NCBI GenBank assembly: GCA_008933635.1
Contig: WBUQ01000001.1
Coordinates: forward strand, 124,001-188,000
Direction of reading: 5' to 3'
DNA: 64,000 nt
Source: Desulfobulbaceae bacterium
Lineage (GTDB): Bacteria; Desulfobacterota; Desulfobulbia; Desulfobulbales; Desulfocapsaceae
Under the pieces are notes generated by a model, which saw only the letters and a list, made by a program, of their open reading frames with translations, was not told the origin of the DNA and did no database searches. Positions 20,786 through 31,385 of this stretch are shown here, piece by piece. Numbering within the stretch: the first letter of the stretch is position 1; each line of letters begins with the position of its first letter. The position numbers and the translations under genes are program-made.

Positions 20786-21967
20786 TTATTCTCTTGAGCG
20801 GGTTTGCAGCAGGACCACGGCATGGCAGGAAATTCCTTCTTCCCGGCCGGTGTACCCCATTCTTTCCGTGGTGGTTGCTTTGACGTTGATTGCATCCGTG
20901 TCCGTCTGGCAGCCCTTGGCCAGTTTTTCCCGCATGACTGGGATATGGGCGGCGAGACGTGGGGCCTGGCAGATGATGGTGATGTCGGCATTGGCCAGGC
21001 ACAGGCCTCTCTGTTTGACCAGTTGGAGGACTTTTTCTAGCAGGGTGATGGAGTACACTCCGGAAAAGCTGGCGTCAGAATCGGGATAGTGGAAGCCGAT
21101 GTCGCGGGCGCCGATTGCTCCGAGCAGCGCATCGCAGAGGGCGTGAGTCACCACGTCGGCGTCGGAATGGCCGGCAAGTCCCATTGCATGGGGGATGGTT
21201 ACTCCGCCCAGAACCAGTGGGCGGCCGTCTATGAAGCGATGGGCGTCGAAGCCGTGTCCTATCCGGAAGGAAGGTGGTGGTGTATTTCTCTGCACGATAA
21301 GCTCCGCCAGCCGGAGGTCTTCCGGTCGGGTGATTTTCAGATTTGATTCCGAGCCTTCGACGATGGTGACGGGAATGCCGACCCGTTCGAGCAGCGAGGC
21401 CTCATCGGTCGCATCGGCATCGCCAGCCTCGTCATAGGCCTTCTGCAGCAGAAGGCGGCGAATGGCTTGTGGGGTCTGTGCCTGCCAGAGTCCCTGCCGG
21501 TCGATGGTGGACAGGATTTGTCCGGCCTCGGTCGCCTTTTTCAGGGTATCCTTCACCGGGATGGCGGCGATTGCGGCTCCACTTGTCCTTGCCGCCTGAC
21601 AGCAGCGGGTGATGGTTTCCTGGTCGACCAGCGGTCTGGCTCCGTCATGGACCAGAACGATATCGACCGTCTGTTCGAGCAGGGCAAGGCCGGCGCGCAC
21701 AGAGTCCTGCCGTCTTCTGCCTCCCGTGCAGACTGTTACGCGACTGATGTTGAGACCGTGCTGTTTCAGGAGATCCTTTGCTGTATCGATCCATTCGACA
21801 GGAACAACCACTATGCAGCGGCAGATTTCGGGGTTTTCGAGAAAGGCATCGACTGTACGAATCAGGATCGGGATGCCGTTCAACAAATGAAATTGCTTCG
21901 GATAGTCGAAACCCATCCGGGTGCCGCTGCCTGCGGCAGGAATGATTGCGGCAGCTGTCGCGTGCAT
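20786..21967 (-). CDS. ispDF: Bifunctional MEP cytidylyltransferase / MEcPP synthase
   Basis: IspD (IIPAAGSGTRMGFDYPKQF...VLVHDGARPLV) fused to IspF (IGHGFDAHRF...GHSDADVVTHALCDALLGA). Confidence 0.95.
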   Translation of the reverse strand: MHATAAAIIPAAGSGTRMGFDYPKQFHLLNGIPILIRTVDAFLENPEICRCIVVVPVEWIDTAKDLLKQHGLNISRVTVCTGGRRRQDSVRAGLALLEQTVDIVLVHDGARPLVDQETITRCCQAARTSGAAIAAIPVKDTLKKATEAGQILSTIDRQGLWQAQTPQAIRRLLLQKAYDEAGDADATDEASLLERVGIPVTIVEGSESNLKITRPEDLRLAELIVQRNTPPPSFRIGHGFDAHRFIDGRPLVLGGVTIPHAMGLAGHSDADVVTHALCDALLGAIGARDIGFHYPDSDASFSGVYSITLLEKVLQLVKQRGLCLANADITIICQAPRLAAHIPVMREKLAKGCQTDTDAINVKATTTERMGYTGREEGISCHAVVLLQTRSRE

Positions 21968-22057
21968 GGTTGTTTTCTGCAGGAAATCCGGTCAGGTGGT
22001 GGTCGTCGCCGGATGTTTTCTCTGAAGCTGATGGGTGTCAGCTGTTGTCGTGAAAAA

Positions 22058-22420
22058 ATTGGAGCGGGCTGTAAGCCGAATTCTGTTCCCTGTGAAGGGC
22101 CATGATCATTTCACTGGGATGTTGATCGCTCAACACCTCTTGCAACCTACCCGGAGATATCGGACGGGCCGCCCTCAAGCATCTCCCTATTTGGTCTTGC
22201 TCCGGATGGGGTTTACCCGGCCCTCGATGTCACCATCGAGGCGGTGAGCTCTTACCTCGCCATTTCACCCTTACCCGGCCTGCTGGCCTGGCGGTTTCTT
22301 TTCTGTGGCACTTTCCCCCGGTTGCCCGGCGTTCGTGTTACGAACCATCCTGCCCTGCGGAGTTCGGACTTTCCTCTCCGGCGCGAGGCCGGAGCGATCA
22401 TGCACCCGCTCCGGCTCTCA
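22058..22420 (-). ncRNA. rnpB: RNase P RNA
   Basis: - strand 5' GGAGCGGG...GAGGAAAGTCCGAACTCC... and 3' GAATTCGGCTTACAGCCCGCTCC; P1 GGAGCGGG/CCCGCTCC pairing. Confidence 0.93.
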
Positions 22421-22479
22421 CTGTAGTGAGAAAGTCGGAAAGAAGAAAGGAAAAAGATGGTTCTGGGCTCAGCGCCCGA

Positions 22480-23196
22480 TCATGCATTATCTTCCGGTCT
22501 GTGATAGATGATCCGCTGGCAGGTGGGGCAGTCGAAGAGCTGGTCGCCCTTGAGCAGCTGGTTGTATCTCTGCGGCGGGATGTTCATGTAGCATCCCTGA
22601 CAGACACCCTGGAGGACGTTGACCACGGCAAGGCCGTTGCGTCGCTCGCGAAGAGTCGAGTATTTTTTCAGGACGCTCGCTTTGATGCTCTGGGCCTGCT
22701 GCTGGCGCAACGCGTCCTTTTCCTTCTTTGCCTTGCTGATGGTTTCGATGGTGCTGCGAACCTTTTCCGTTTCCTCGGTGACCAGCTCTTTTTCGCCTTT
22801 CAGGAGATTCTTTTCTTCAGTTACCCGCGCACTGAGTTTTTCTACCTCCTCCATGATAGCGACGATCTTTTCCTCGCTCTCCTTGGCGCTTTTCTTGCCC
22901 TCTTCGATTTCCTTGAGCAGGGCGGTCTGTTCGCGACCGGTCTGGACCTGCATCATCTTGGACTGGCGATCCTTGACGTAGGCCATCTTGTCCGCAACTT
23001 CCGCTTCAAGGGAGCGCCGCTCCTTTTCGTTGATGCCGATCTGTTCCTGGAGATCGTTGATCAGGGCTTCCCTGTCGGCGAGGGCGGCGATGCGGGCGTC
23101 AAGAGCGTTCTGCTCCGCCTTGATTTCATTTTCAATCTGGTCAATCTCCAGGTCGATTCCCTGGAGGGTGATGAGCTGGTCTATATGTTCGTTCAA
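22480..23196 (-). CDS. Zinc-ribbon, coiled-coil protein (C4-type/DUF164-like)
   Basis: Long coiled coil and C-terminal CQGCYMNIPPQRYNQL...LFDCPTCQRIIY. Confidence 0.85.
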   Translation of the reverse strand: MNEHIDQLITLQGIDLEIDQIENEIKAEQNALDARIAALADREALINDLQEQIGINEKERRSLEAEVADKMAYVKDRQSKMMQVQTGREQTALLKEIEEGKKSAKESEEKIVAIMEEVEKLSARVTEEKNLLKGEKELVTEETEKVRSTIETISKAKKEKDALRQQQAQSIKASVLKKYSTLRERRNGLAVVNVLQGVCQGCYMNIPPQRYNQLLKGDQLFDCPTCQRIIYHRPEDNA

Positions 23197-23232
23197 GACT
23201 CTTCTCCTGTTGGTGTGGTTTGTCGGTAATGT

Positions 23233-24051
23233 TCAGTCTATATGTGTCAAGACGAAGGGATGATGCTCCGTCGTTGTCGGTGAGACGGCAACCCCCCAGT
23301 TACGGGAAAGGTTTTCCTGCCTGAGGAGATCAGTCAGCAGGGTGACAGCATGGCGCTCCGTACCGTAATGGGTGCCTTCAATCAGGCAAAACCCCTGTTC
23401 TTCCGCCCACCTGGCGACATTGTGCTTGATCTCGGCAGTGATGAAGACATCAGCACCGCGTTCGCGGGCTATGGATGCAAGCTCGGACCCGCTGCCGCCG
23501 CATACGGCGACTGTGGAAATGGCAGCCGGCAGCCTGCCGGCAATGAAGAACGCTGGCATACCGATGGCTGCGCCAATATCGCGAAGAAATTCGGCAGCGG
23601 GTTTCGCCTTGGTGAAACGTCCGATCCTGCCCATACCGTGGGCCGGGTTGCCTGAGGTGGAACTGGGGAGCAGCGGCTGTACATGATCGAGGCCGACGGC
23701 TTTTGCCAGGATGTCGCTGACTCCTCCGTCTGCACTGTCGAGGTTGGTGTGGCAGGCGATGACACTGATCCGGTGGGAAACGGTCATTTCGATAAACCGA
23801 CCGCTCGGCGAGGCGGTATCTATGGCCGGAAGAGGCTTGAAAATCAACGGATGATGGGTGATGATGGCATCGGCCCCTACGCTGATCGCCTCCTTGGCGA
23901 GGGTGCATGTGGGATCGAGACCGATCAGGATTGAAGTGACCGTTCGGGTAGGATCGCCGACGAGAAGTCCTACATTGTCCCATGATTCGGCCAGAGCAAA
24001 TGGAGCGTGTTCGTTCAGGCAGGATATGATGTCGCTGATCCGTGTCGGCAT
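23233..24051 (-). CDS. Nif3-like dinuclear metal centre protein
   Basis: ESWDNVGLLVGDP, ITHHPLIFKPL, CHTNLDSADGG; start at MPTRISD (24051) preferred since 24090 overlaps a terminator. Confidence 0.88.
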   Translation of the reverse strand: MPTRISDIISCLNEHAPFALAESWDNVGLLVGDPTRTVTSILIGLDPTCTLAKEAISVGADAIITHHPLIFKPLPAIDTASPSGRFIEMTVSHRISVIACHTNLDSADGGVSDILAKAVGLDHVQPLLPSSTSGNPAHGMGRIGRFTKAKPAAEFLRDIGAAIGMPAFFIAGRLPAAISTVAVCGGSGSELASIARERGADVFITAEIKHNVARWAEEQGFCLIEGTHYGTERHAVTLLTDLLRQENLSRNWGVAVSPTTTEHHPFVLTHID

Positions 24052-24076
24052 AGGCAGTGCAATCAGTCGGAACAAT

Positions 24077-24112
24077 AAAAAAAGGTACATCCCGGGCGGA
24101 TGTACCTTTTTG
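24077..24112 (-). terminator. Rho-independent terminator (bidirectional-looking)
   Basis: aaaaaaaGGTACATCC-cgggc-GGATGTACCttttt. Confidence 0.7.
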
Positions 24113-24243
24113 TCCTCTTCGGCTGCCGGTCTTCCCGGAGCTGGACTGTATCACAGAGAGAGGGGAGCTTCCTCTCTCCGATTCTGTGTGCTGGTGGTCT
24201 GTTTCTCAAGGAACCTGTCATTTCATTTCAGATTCATCGGTAC

Positions 24244-24320
24244 TGGTGGGCGCAGTAGGATTCGAACCTACGACCGACCGGTTATGAGCCGGTGGCTCTA
24301 GCCAGCTGAGCTATGCGCCC
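24244..24320 (-). tRNA. tRNA with CAU anticodon (elongator Met; Ile2 not excluded)
   Basis: GGGCGCATAGCTCAGCTGGCTAGAGCCACCGGCTCATAACCGGTCGGTCGTAGGTTCGAATCCTACTGCGCCCACCA. Confidence 0.95.
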
Positions 24321-24434
24321 CAATATAAAGAAACATATTATATAAAAGAAACGATCAAGAAAAGTCAATGAAAAAAGGCCGAGGGACGGAAGACCCGGGT
24401 TCCCCGGCAGCGGGAAGACCTTTGTATCCGGCTA

Positions 24435-26408
24435 TTGACTGAAAGAGGTGGTAAAAGGACAAACACGACCTATCATAACGAATCAGATATTCACGCCACC
24501 TGCAACAGGGCATTTTTGTCGCAGCGGCTTCCGGGAGAACACAACATTCAGGATACTGCCTTGATCTATACGAATCTCCTCATTTTTCTGGTGGCGATCT
24601 TTCTCTTCAGCATGGATACCGCTGCCGAGTCGCCTTTGTTGCCAGGATGGCTCGCCCTGGCTGTTTTTGTTTTTCTTCTGGTAGCGTATGACAGGTTCTG
24701 CAGAGTAGTCTTCGGCCGGAAGGAGGCATATGTCTCGGCGGGCTATTTCCGGGCTGAAAAAACGCTGATGATCAGCGCCCTGGCGTTCTTCATGGCGACG
24801 CTGTATCTCTGTGATGTCAAATACTACCTGGCAATTCTATCCTTCGGCAACAGGTTGCCGGCCTTTGTCAATTTCTCAGGCCTGGCCATTTTTCTGCTGT
24901 ATCTCTCCTTGATGTGGCGGGTCAGCAGAATCAATTATGGGGTGGTGTTTGGCCGTCGCTATCCTGCAGCCGGATTCATCTCCTCGAACATCAAGATCAA
25001 TCTGCCGATCGTTCTGCCATGGGTTGTGCTGTCTTTGCTCTACGACCTGGCAACACTCCTCCCATCGCCTGGTCTGCAGAAAATACTTGCTTCCGGGTGG
25101 GGGGACATACTGTTTTTCGTGGTCTTCCTTTTCCTGGTGCTGCTTTTTTTCCCCCCATTGGTCAGACGTCTCTGGGGATGCAGGCGATTACCGGAAGGGG
25201 CGTTGCGGACCCATCTCACGCGTTTCTGCCGGCAGCAGGGTTTTTCCGCCGAACTCTATCTGTGGCCACTATTTGAGGGGCAGGCGCTGACCGCAGGCGT
25301 GATGGGGCTTGTTCCCGGACTCCGCTATATCCTGTTGACCCCGGCCATCGTCGAAACCATGTCGCTGGCAGAACTTGAGGCGGTGATGGCCCATGAGATC
25401 GGCCACGTGAAAAAGCGCCATCTGCTGCTCTATGCCCTGCTCATCGGCGGATTCAGCGTTTTTCTCGGGATCATGGCGGAACCGCTGATCTACTTGCTGC
25501 TGTCTCAGGAATTGTTGTATTCGCTGATGGTCAAAGGACATATCTCACCGGATACGATCCTGACGGTGGTCGGCGCCGTGCCTCTTCTCGTCTGCATGAT
25601 TATCTATTTCCGGTATATATTCGGCTACTTCATCCGAAATTTCGAGCGACAGGCCGATCTCCACGTGTTTTCCGTGCTCGGCTCCGGCCATGCGCTGATC
25701 TCTGCCTTTGAGAAAATAGCCACCCTCAGCGGCGATATCCGCGACAAACCGAGCTGGCACCATTTCGGTATCGGTGAACGGGTCGAATTTCTCGAGCGCA
25801 GTGAAGCGGATCCGAGAAATATCCGGAGGCACGACCGCAAGGTCAGGCTCAGTCTGCTTCTCTACGTAGCGGTGATGGCAACCATGATCGGCCTGGTGCG
25901 GTCGATTCCCACCGAACAGCTGGCGCGCCAGTACGAGGACCGTTTTGCTGAGGCAATTCTCCTTGAAAAGGCGAGGCAGGAGCCGGAAAAAGCCCTGTGG
26001 AAACGCCTTCTCGGTGACCTCATGGTGAGCCGGAAACTTGAACGGAAGGCCCTGGATGCGTATGAACAGGCCCTGGCCCTTGAGCCGGCTAACCCTGATA
26101 TAATGAACAATCTCGCTTGGTTGCTGCTGACAAGTGCCGATATTTCCCTGCGTGACCCTGGCAGAGCCCTGAACCTGGCGCGGATGGCGGCAGTCGTCCA
26201 TCCGCGCGGATATATACTCGATACCCTGGCAACAGCGTACTGGGCGAACGGGATGGTTGAGGAGGCAATCGCCAGCGCAAGGCAGGCGATCTTCGCAGAT
26301 CCCCCGCAACGCAAATACTATCAGATTCAGATAGAGAGGTTTTCCCGCCAGACGTATGACGAGACCCTGTCACCTCCCGGTGCGGCGAATCAGGTCGGTG
26401 GCAACTGA
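24435..26408 (+). CDS. Membrane M48-family metallopeptidase with C-terminal TPR-like repeats
   Basis: VMAHEIGHVKKRH motif, multiple TM segments, TPR-like C-terminus; exact start uncertain. Confidence 0.85.
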   Translation: MTERGGKRTNTTYHNESDIHATCNRAFLSQRLPGEHNIQDTALIYTNLLIFLVAIFLFSMDTAAESPLLPGWLALAVFVFLLVAYDRFCRVVFGRKEAYVSAGYFRAEKTLMISALAFFMATLYLCDVKYYLAILSFGNRLPAFVNFSGLAIFLLYLSLMWRVSRINYGVVFGRRYPAAGFISSNIKINLPIVLPWVVLSLLYDLATLLPSPGLQKILASGWGDILFFVVFLFLVLLFFPPLVRRLWGCRRLPEGALRTHLTRFCRQQGFSAELYLWPLFEGQALTAGVMGLVPGLRYILLTPAIVETMSLAELEAVMAHEIGHVKKRHLLLYALLIGGFSVFLGIMAEPLIYLLLSQELLYSLMVKGHISPDTILTVVGAVPLLVCMIIYFRYIFGYFIRNFERQADLHVFSVLGSGHALISAFEKIATLSGDIRDKPSWHHFGIGERVEFLERSEADPRNIRRHDRKVRLSLLLYVAVMATMIGLVRSIPTEQLARQYEDRFAEAILLEKARQEPEKALWKRLLGDLMVSRKLERKALDAYEQALALEPANPDIMNNLAWLLLTSADISLRDPGRALNLARMAAVVHPRGYILDTLATAYWANGMVEEAIASARQAIFADPPQRKYYQIQIERFSRQTYDETLSPPGAANQVGGN

Positions 26409-26578
26409 ATGCCCTCCTGCCTGTTGAATAAACGGCGAGTCCGTACCGGAGCAAAGGAGAATCGCTGTTCAGCCGGCCAGGAAAGGAGTTGTCAGCAGAA
26501 GCTGCTTGCGCAACAGCCGATGACAGGGAATAGTATGGGAGGATGTTTTTATGGAATCTTGATTGATAAGGCTGATTT

Positions 26579-28381
26579 ATGAAATTACTGAATAGTGAGG
26601 ATCTCCTCGATATCCTGGTTCGTCAGCACGTACTGTCAGCAGAGCAGCGCCAGATGGTTCTGCTGGGTAAGGGCAAGCAGCGTCAGAAATTGATGAGGCA
26701 ACTTGGCAAGGAAGGGGGGACAGAGAAAAACTACCCCGACATGGTTGAAATAGTAGCCTCTTTCGAGCTCACTGTCGGTGAGGAGGGCAAGCTGCCGATC
26801 GACGAGGAGAGGATAATGCGGGCTGTGGCCGCCGACCAGAAAATCCCCTTCAAAAAACTCGACCCGCTTGAACTCGATATCGAAATCGTCACAAAAAAGA
26901 TTCCGCGGAATTTCGCGATCCGCCAGCTGATCCTCCCCTTCAATATCCAGGAGGGCACTCTTGAGGTGGCAGTGTACCATCCCGACTGCCATCTGGTCCT
27001 TGCCGATATCGAGCAGGTCGTTCAGATGCCGGTGAGGCCGTATATCGCGACAAAATCCGATATCAGGAGGATCCTCGCCGAATTTTTCGGCTTTCAGCGC
27101 TCGATCAGCGCGGCCGAGGACCAATTCAGCGTTTCAGCCAGCAGTTCCATCGATATCGGCAACCTCGAGCGCTATGTCAAGATCGTCTCTTCGACGAAGG
27201 AGATCACTTCATCCGACCAGCATATCAAGCAGGCCATCAACCATATTTTCCACTACGCCCTCGAACAGCGGGCCAGCGATATCCACATCGAGCCCAAGCG
27301 ATCGATCTGCATGGTCCGGTTCCGGATTGACGGAGCACTGCACACCATCTACAAGCTGCCGAAGGTCGTCCATTCGGCGCTCGCTTCAAGGATCAAGTTT
27401 CTGGCCCGTCTCGATATTGCTGAAAAAAGGCGACCGCAGGACGGCAGGATCAAAATCGGGGTCAAGCATGAGAAGGACGTTGAGATCCGGGTGTCGACGG
27501 TGCCTGTCGCCTTCGGTGAGAAAGTGGTGCTGCGGATCCTCGATCCCGATGTGATTTTCCAGGATATCCGCAAAATTGGTTTCTCGAAGCGCGACCTAAC
27601 GGTCTACCGCAGCTTCATGGATGCACCGCACGGCATCGTCCTTGTCACCGGTCCCACCGGCAGCGGAAAGTCCACCACCCTCTATTCGACCCTGAAGGAG
27701 ATTTCCACCCCGGAAATCAACATCGTTACGGTTGAGGACCCGGTGGAGATGGTCTATGAGGAGTTCAACCAGATCGCAGTTCAACCGATGATTGACATCA
27801 CCTTTTCGACGATTCTGCGCAACATCCTGCGCCAGGACCCCGACGTCATCATGATCGGCGAAATCCGCGACCTGGAGACGGCGTCCTATGCTGTTCAGGC
27901 CGCGATGACCGGCCATCTCGTCTTCTCGACCCTCCATACCAACGACGCGGTTTCCTCCATCGCCCGCCTGCGCGACCTCGGAATGCAGCCGTTCATGATC
28001 GCTTCAACCCTGCTTGGGTGTATGGCCCAACGGCTGGTCAGACGGATCTGTCCGGAATGTGCCGAGAGTTTTGAAATAAAAGTCGAAACTCTGCTGAAGA
28101 TGGGATTTCCGATCTCTGAATCCGGCTCGGTCCAGCTGAAGAGAGGCAAGGGATGCCGGGAATGCCGGGGTACCGGTTATAAGGGTCGGGTCGCTATTTT
28201 CGAGTTGTTCCCGCTGTCGCCTCAGCTGAAAAAAATGACGGCGGAGGGGGAATCGACATTGGAGATGCGTCGAGTTGCAATCCGTGAAGGAATGACTACC
28301 TTACGCGAGGATGCCTGGAGAAAGGTGAAGGCAGGGATCACGACGGTCGAGGAGGCCCTGCGGGTTACAGCCGAGTCGTGA
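26579..28381 (+). CDS. GspE/PilB-family type II secretion/type IV pilus ATPase
   Basis: [34 protein letters not shown]-terminal CPEC/CREC Zn motif. Confidence 0.92.
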   Translation: MKLLNSEDLLDILVRQHVLSAEQRQMVLLGKGKQRQKLMRQLGKEGGTEKNYPDMVEIVASFELTVGEEGKLPIDEERIMRAVAADQKIPFKKLDPLELDIEIVTKKIPRNFAIRQLILPFNIQEGTLEVAVYHPDCHLVLADIEQVVQMPVRPYIATKSDIRRILAEFFGFQRSISAAEDQFSVSASSSIDIGNLERYVKIVSSTKEITSSDQHIKQAINHIFHYALEQRASDIHIEPKRSICMVRFRIDGALHTIYKLPKVVHSALASRIKFLARLDIAEKRRPQDGRIKIGVKHEKDVEIRVSTVPVAFGEKVVLRILDPDVIFQDIRKIGFSKRDLTVYRSFMDAPHGIVLVTGPTGSGKSTTLYSTLKEISTPEINIVTVEDPVEMVYEEFNQIAVQPMIDITFSTILRNILRQDPDVIMIGEIRDLETASYAVQAAMTGHLVFSTLHTNDAVSSIARLRDLGMQPFMIASTLLGCMAQRLVRRICPECAESFEIKVETLLKMGFPISESGSVQLKRGKGCRECRGTGYKGRVAIFELFPLSPQLKKMTAEGESTLEMRRVAIREGMTTLREDAWRKVKAGITTVEEALRVTAES

Positions 28382-28418
28382 GAAAGCGGGATTTGAAAGA
28401 AAAGGTAGGTGTAGGTAC

Positions 28419-28880
28419 ATGGCTGTCAAGGTTGTCTGCCAGAATAAAAAGGCATATCACGACTATCATATCGAAGCGACCTATGAGGCCGGCATGGTGC
28501 TCTCCGGGCCGGAGGTCAAGTCGCTGCGGGCCGGCAAGGCGAACATGCGCGATGGCTATGTCCAGATCAATGGACGGGGTGAGGTGATAATGTACAACGT
28601 CCATATCTCGTTCTACACATTCGCCACCCATAACCCCAACGAACCGCTGCGGATGCGCAAGCTGCTGCTCCACAAAAGGGAAATCCGCAAGCTGATCGGG
28701 AAATTGAAGGAGAAGGGGCTTGCCTTGATCCCCCTGAAGATTTATTTTATTGGGAATGGCAAGGCGAAAGTTGAATTGGGCCTTGCCCGCGGCAAGAAGC
28801 AGTACGATAAACGCGACGCTCTTAAAGAGAAGCAGAGCGATCGTGAGGTCCAGCGCGCCATGCGCCATGATCAAAAGTGA
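28419..28880 (+). CDS. smpB: SsrA-binding protein
   Basis: [41 protein letters not shown]. Confidence 0.96.
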   Translation: MAVKVVCQNKKAYHDYHIEATYEAGMVLSGPEVKSLRAGKANMRDGYVQINGRGEVIMYNVHISFYTFATHNPNEPLRMRKLLLHKREIRKLIGKLKEKGLALIPLKIYFIGNGKAKVELGLARGKKQYDKRDALKEKQSDREVQRAMRHDQK

Positions 28881-28921
28881 TTCGTCTTGGGATGAATCAG
28901 CCACAATAGCCGGATAATAAA

Positions 28922-29286
28922 GGGGGCGAAACGGCTTCGACGGGGATGTGTAAGCTCTACGTTGCATGCCGAGCTTCTGTCAGCTCGTAAAACCGACGGA
29001 ACACAATTATAATCGCCGACGATTATAACTACGCAGTAGCAGCTTAACCGCTGTCATACTGCCGTCCCACCAGCCTTCGCCCGAAAGGCGGGATCCGGGG
29101 CGTCGACTCAACGGGCTGGTTCGGTGATGGTGCCTGACTGTCACCAGACGAGATTTTTCAGGATAGCGGCGAGAAATCTATGTTCCGACTGAGTTCTCGC
29201 GGCGAAACCTAAAGTGCGGAACTAAGCATGTAGATACGGGAGGGGAGCATTTGCGGACGCGGGTTCGACTCCCGCCGCCTCCACCA
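28922..29286 (+). ncRNA. ssrA: tmRNA; predicted tag ADDYNYAVAA* (29015-29047)
   Basis: 5' GGGGGCGAAACGGCTTCGACGGGG, 3' CGGGTTCGACTCCCGCCGCCTCCACCA, tag GCCGACGATTATAACTACGCAGTAGCAGCTTAA. Confidence 0.96.
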
Positions 29287-29314
29287 GCATTTTAAGTAGT
29301 TGTTTTTATTACGG

Positions 29315-29346
29315 AAAAAGAGGCCGTTCGACGGCCTCTTTTTTTT
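29315..29346 (+). terminator. Rho-independent terminator 3' of ssrA
   Basis: aaaaAGAGGCCGT-tcg-ACGGCCTCTttttttt. Confidence 0.8.
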
Positions 29347-29411
29347 CGTCCACTTTTTGGCCACTTTTTCGGCCATCCTTCGCTGACGGTCTCCAAACTC
29401 ACGGAGACACC

Positions 29412-30872
29412 ATGATCAGCAAACTTCCCTACCTGCAAATTGGCTACCGAGGCACCTATTATTTTCGGCTCGTAATTCCGAAGCACTTGCGCCATAGTGT
29501 CGGTCAAGCTTCAATTCGGCGATCACTCAAAACAACCGACATCCACACTGCTCAACGGAGAGCCTCAAGTCTCTATACAACCATGAAAAAATTACTCGAC
29601 ACCGAGAGCGGCGGCATCTGGTCTGCTGCGGAAGATGAAAACGACAACTCTCTTAAAAATACGATCGTCGTCGGTAACCTGAAAATCACATACCCAGACG
29701 GTCGAACAGTCGAATGCGAAAAAATTGAGACCGATCCGAACTCTGAAATAGACTCCGAAAATCTCAAAATAGCTTTATCACAACTTGGAATTGACGGAAA
29801 ACAACCGGGTACGGTTGTCGAAAGGGTTGAACCGAAAACGAAGACGGCAAAACCGATCTCAATGTATATTGAAAAAATTGTTGATGATAAAAGAAGAGAA
29901 AAATGCAGTGAGAAATACTGTGGAGCGCTTCGAGACGCAATTCTCACATTCATCGAAATAGTCGGTGACATTCAAGCCGACCAACTCGACCGCGACTGTG
30001 CTCGAAAGTATGCCGACGGCTTTATGAAACTGCCGTCAAATCGAACCAAGAAACCTCGGTATCGAGCGAAAACCGTCAAGCAGCTCCTTTCGATGCATAT
30101 CCCGAAAGAAGATCTAGTCTCGGATACAACGTTCAACAATAATCTGCAGAAACTGTCGACGTTCGCGTTATGGCTCAAACTGGAGAAAGTTCTCTCCGGT
30201 GAAAATCCGTTCTCTGGCTTTGCTCTCGACCTTGGAAAAGCGAGAAACCAATGGTGCGCATTCACAAAAGAAGAAATACAAAAAGTCTTTGACCCGAAAA
30301 CATACGTCTATGATCGAAACCGACCGTCTCACTTCTTTGTTCCACTGATTACGAGCCACTGTGGCAGCCGTGTCGAAGAAGTCTGCTGCATGAATAAGTC
30401 CGATGTCATCGAAGTAGACGGTGTTTGGTGCCTCCGGCTCTTCGAAGACGCGGACGACAAATCAAGCAAGAACGCGATGTCTGAACGACTCGTCCCGATT
30501 CACTCAAAACTTCTTGAGCTTGGTTTTCTGAAATATGTCGAAACTCTGAAGGATGGCTCGAAACTCTTTCCGAATCTCAATCGAACAGTCAATGGCTACC
30601 ATTCAGCGGTTTCGAATGCTTTCAATCGTTATCTCGAAGAAATCGGAGTCAAAAGAGACAAACTCAGCTTGAAATCATTCCGTCACTCGGTCATCACGGA
30701 ACTTCTAAAACTTGAAATCAGACTCGAACATATCCGCGAAATTGTCGGTCACAGCGTCGAACACGACATCACTCTAGGAAGATACGCGAAAGGCGTGCCG
30801 GTCGACGTGCTCAAAAGAGCTGTCGACCGGCTTGACTGGAACTTGGCCGCTTCACAGCTTCCAAAATTCTAG
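29412..30872 (+). CDS. Tyrosine-type site-specific integrase
   Basis: Catalytic motifs SHCGSRVEEVCCM, LKSFRHSVITELL, IVGHSVEHDITLGRYAKG. Confidence 0.9.
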   Translation: MISKLPYLQIGYRGTYYFRLVIPKHLRHSVGQASIRRSLKTTDIHTAQRRASSLYTTMKKLLDTESGGIWSAAEDENDNSLKNTIVVGNLKITYPDGRTVECEKIETDPNSEIDSENLKIALSQLGIDGKQPGTVVERVEPKTKTAKPISMYIEKIVDDKRREKCSEKYCGALRDAILTFIEIVGDIQADQLDRDCARKYADGFMKLPSNRTKKPRYRAKTVKQLLSMHIPKEDLVSDTTFNNNLQKLSTFALWLKLEKVLSGENPFSGFALDLGKARNQWCAFTKEEIQKVFDPKTYVYDRNRPSHFFVPLITSHCGSRVEEVCCMNKSDVIEVDGVWCLRLFEDADDKSSKNAMSERLVPIHSKLLELGFLKYVETLKDGSKLFPNLNRTVNGYHSAVSNAFNRYLEEIGVKRDKLSLKSFRHSVITELLKLEIRLEHIREIVGHSVEHDITLGRYAKGVPVDVLKRAVDRLDWNLAASQLPKF

Positions 30873-31004
30873 TTGTTCGTCGGGTTTGTTTCAGTTGTTC
30901 ACCGAAATCGACGAAACTGCATTTCTATAAATATTTTGTACACTTGATCTGTACATCCTGGACGGGGCGTTTAAGGTAGATTCATTAACAATCTGCCACA
31001 TTAC

Positions 31005-31373
31005 TTGCCCCTCCAGGAGATACAGATCATGCTCAACACACCGACCGCCGCCCGTTTAGCCAGACTCCCCCGCCTCTACCAAACCGAGAACATTCCCCTC
31101 GATGATACTCTCATTCATCTCCATTTTTTCATTGGCAGCTGTGACTGGTTCATTGCCGAATATGACGGTGAGGATCTCTTTTTCGGTTTCGCCGTCCTCG
31201 GTGGTGATTGGCAGAACGCGGAATGGGGATATGTCACTTTCGGGGAGCTGAGGGATATTCGAGCCCACGGAGTTCTCCATGTGGATTGTGAGCTGGAGAA
31301 ATATTGGCGGGTTCGACCTTTCTCGGAAGTCATGAAGGATTATGCGCCACCGGAGTACTGCCGAGGGCTGTAG
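31005..31373 (+). CDS. DUF2958-like protein
   Basis: ARLPRLYQTENIPLDDTLIHLHFFIGSCDWFIAEYDGEDLFFGFAVL. Confidence 0.75.
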   Translation: MPLQEIQIMLNTPTAARLARLPRLYQTENIPLDDTLIHLHFFIGSCDWFIAEYDGEDLFFGFAVLGGDWQNAEWGYVTFGELRDIRAHGVLHVDCELEKYWRVRPFSEVMKDYAPPEYCRGL

Positions 31374-31385
31374 ACTGTAATCCTG

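Noticed and set aside
22035-22511. Several + strand ORFs (22035-22247, 22244-22426, 22305-22511)
   Set aside because: They lie antisense across the RNase P RNA gene and have no recognisable protein features.
24057-24301. ORFs running through the tRNA(CAU) region, ending VGFEPTTDRL
   Set aside because: Typical spurious translation of a tRNA T-loop/antisense region; not a gene.
29292-29507. - strand ORF overlapping the integrase start
   Set aside because: Overlaps the ssrA-distal terminator and integrase 5' end; low plausibility.
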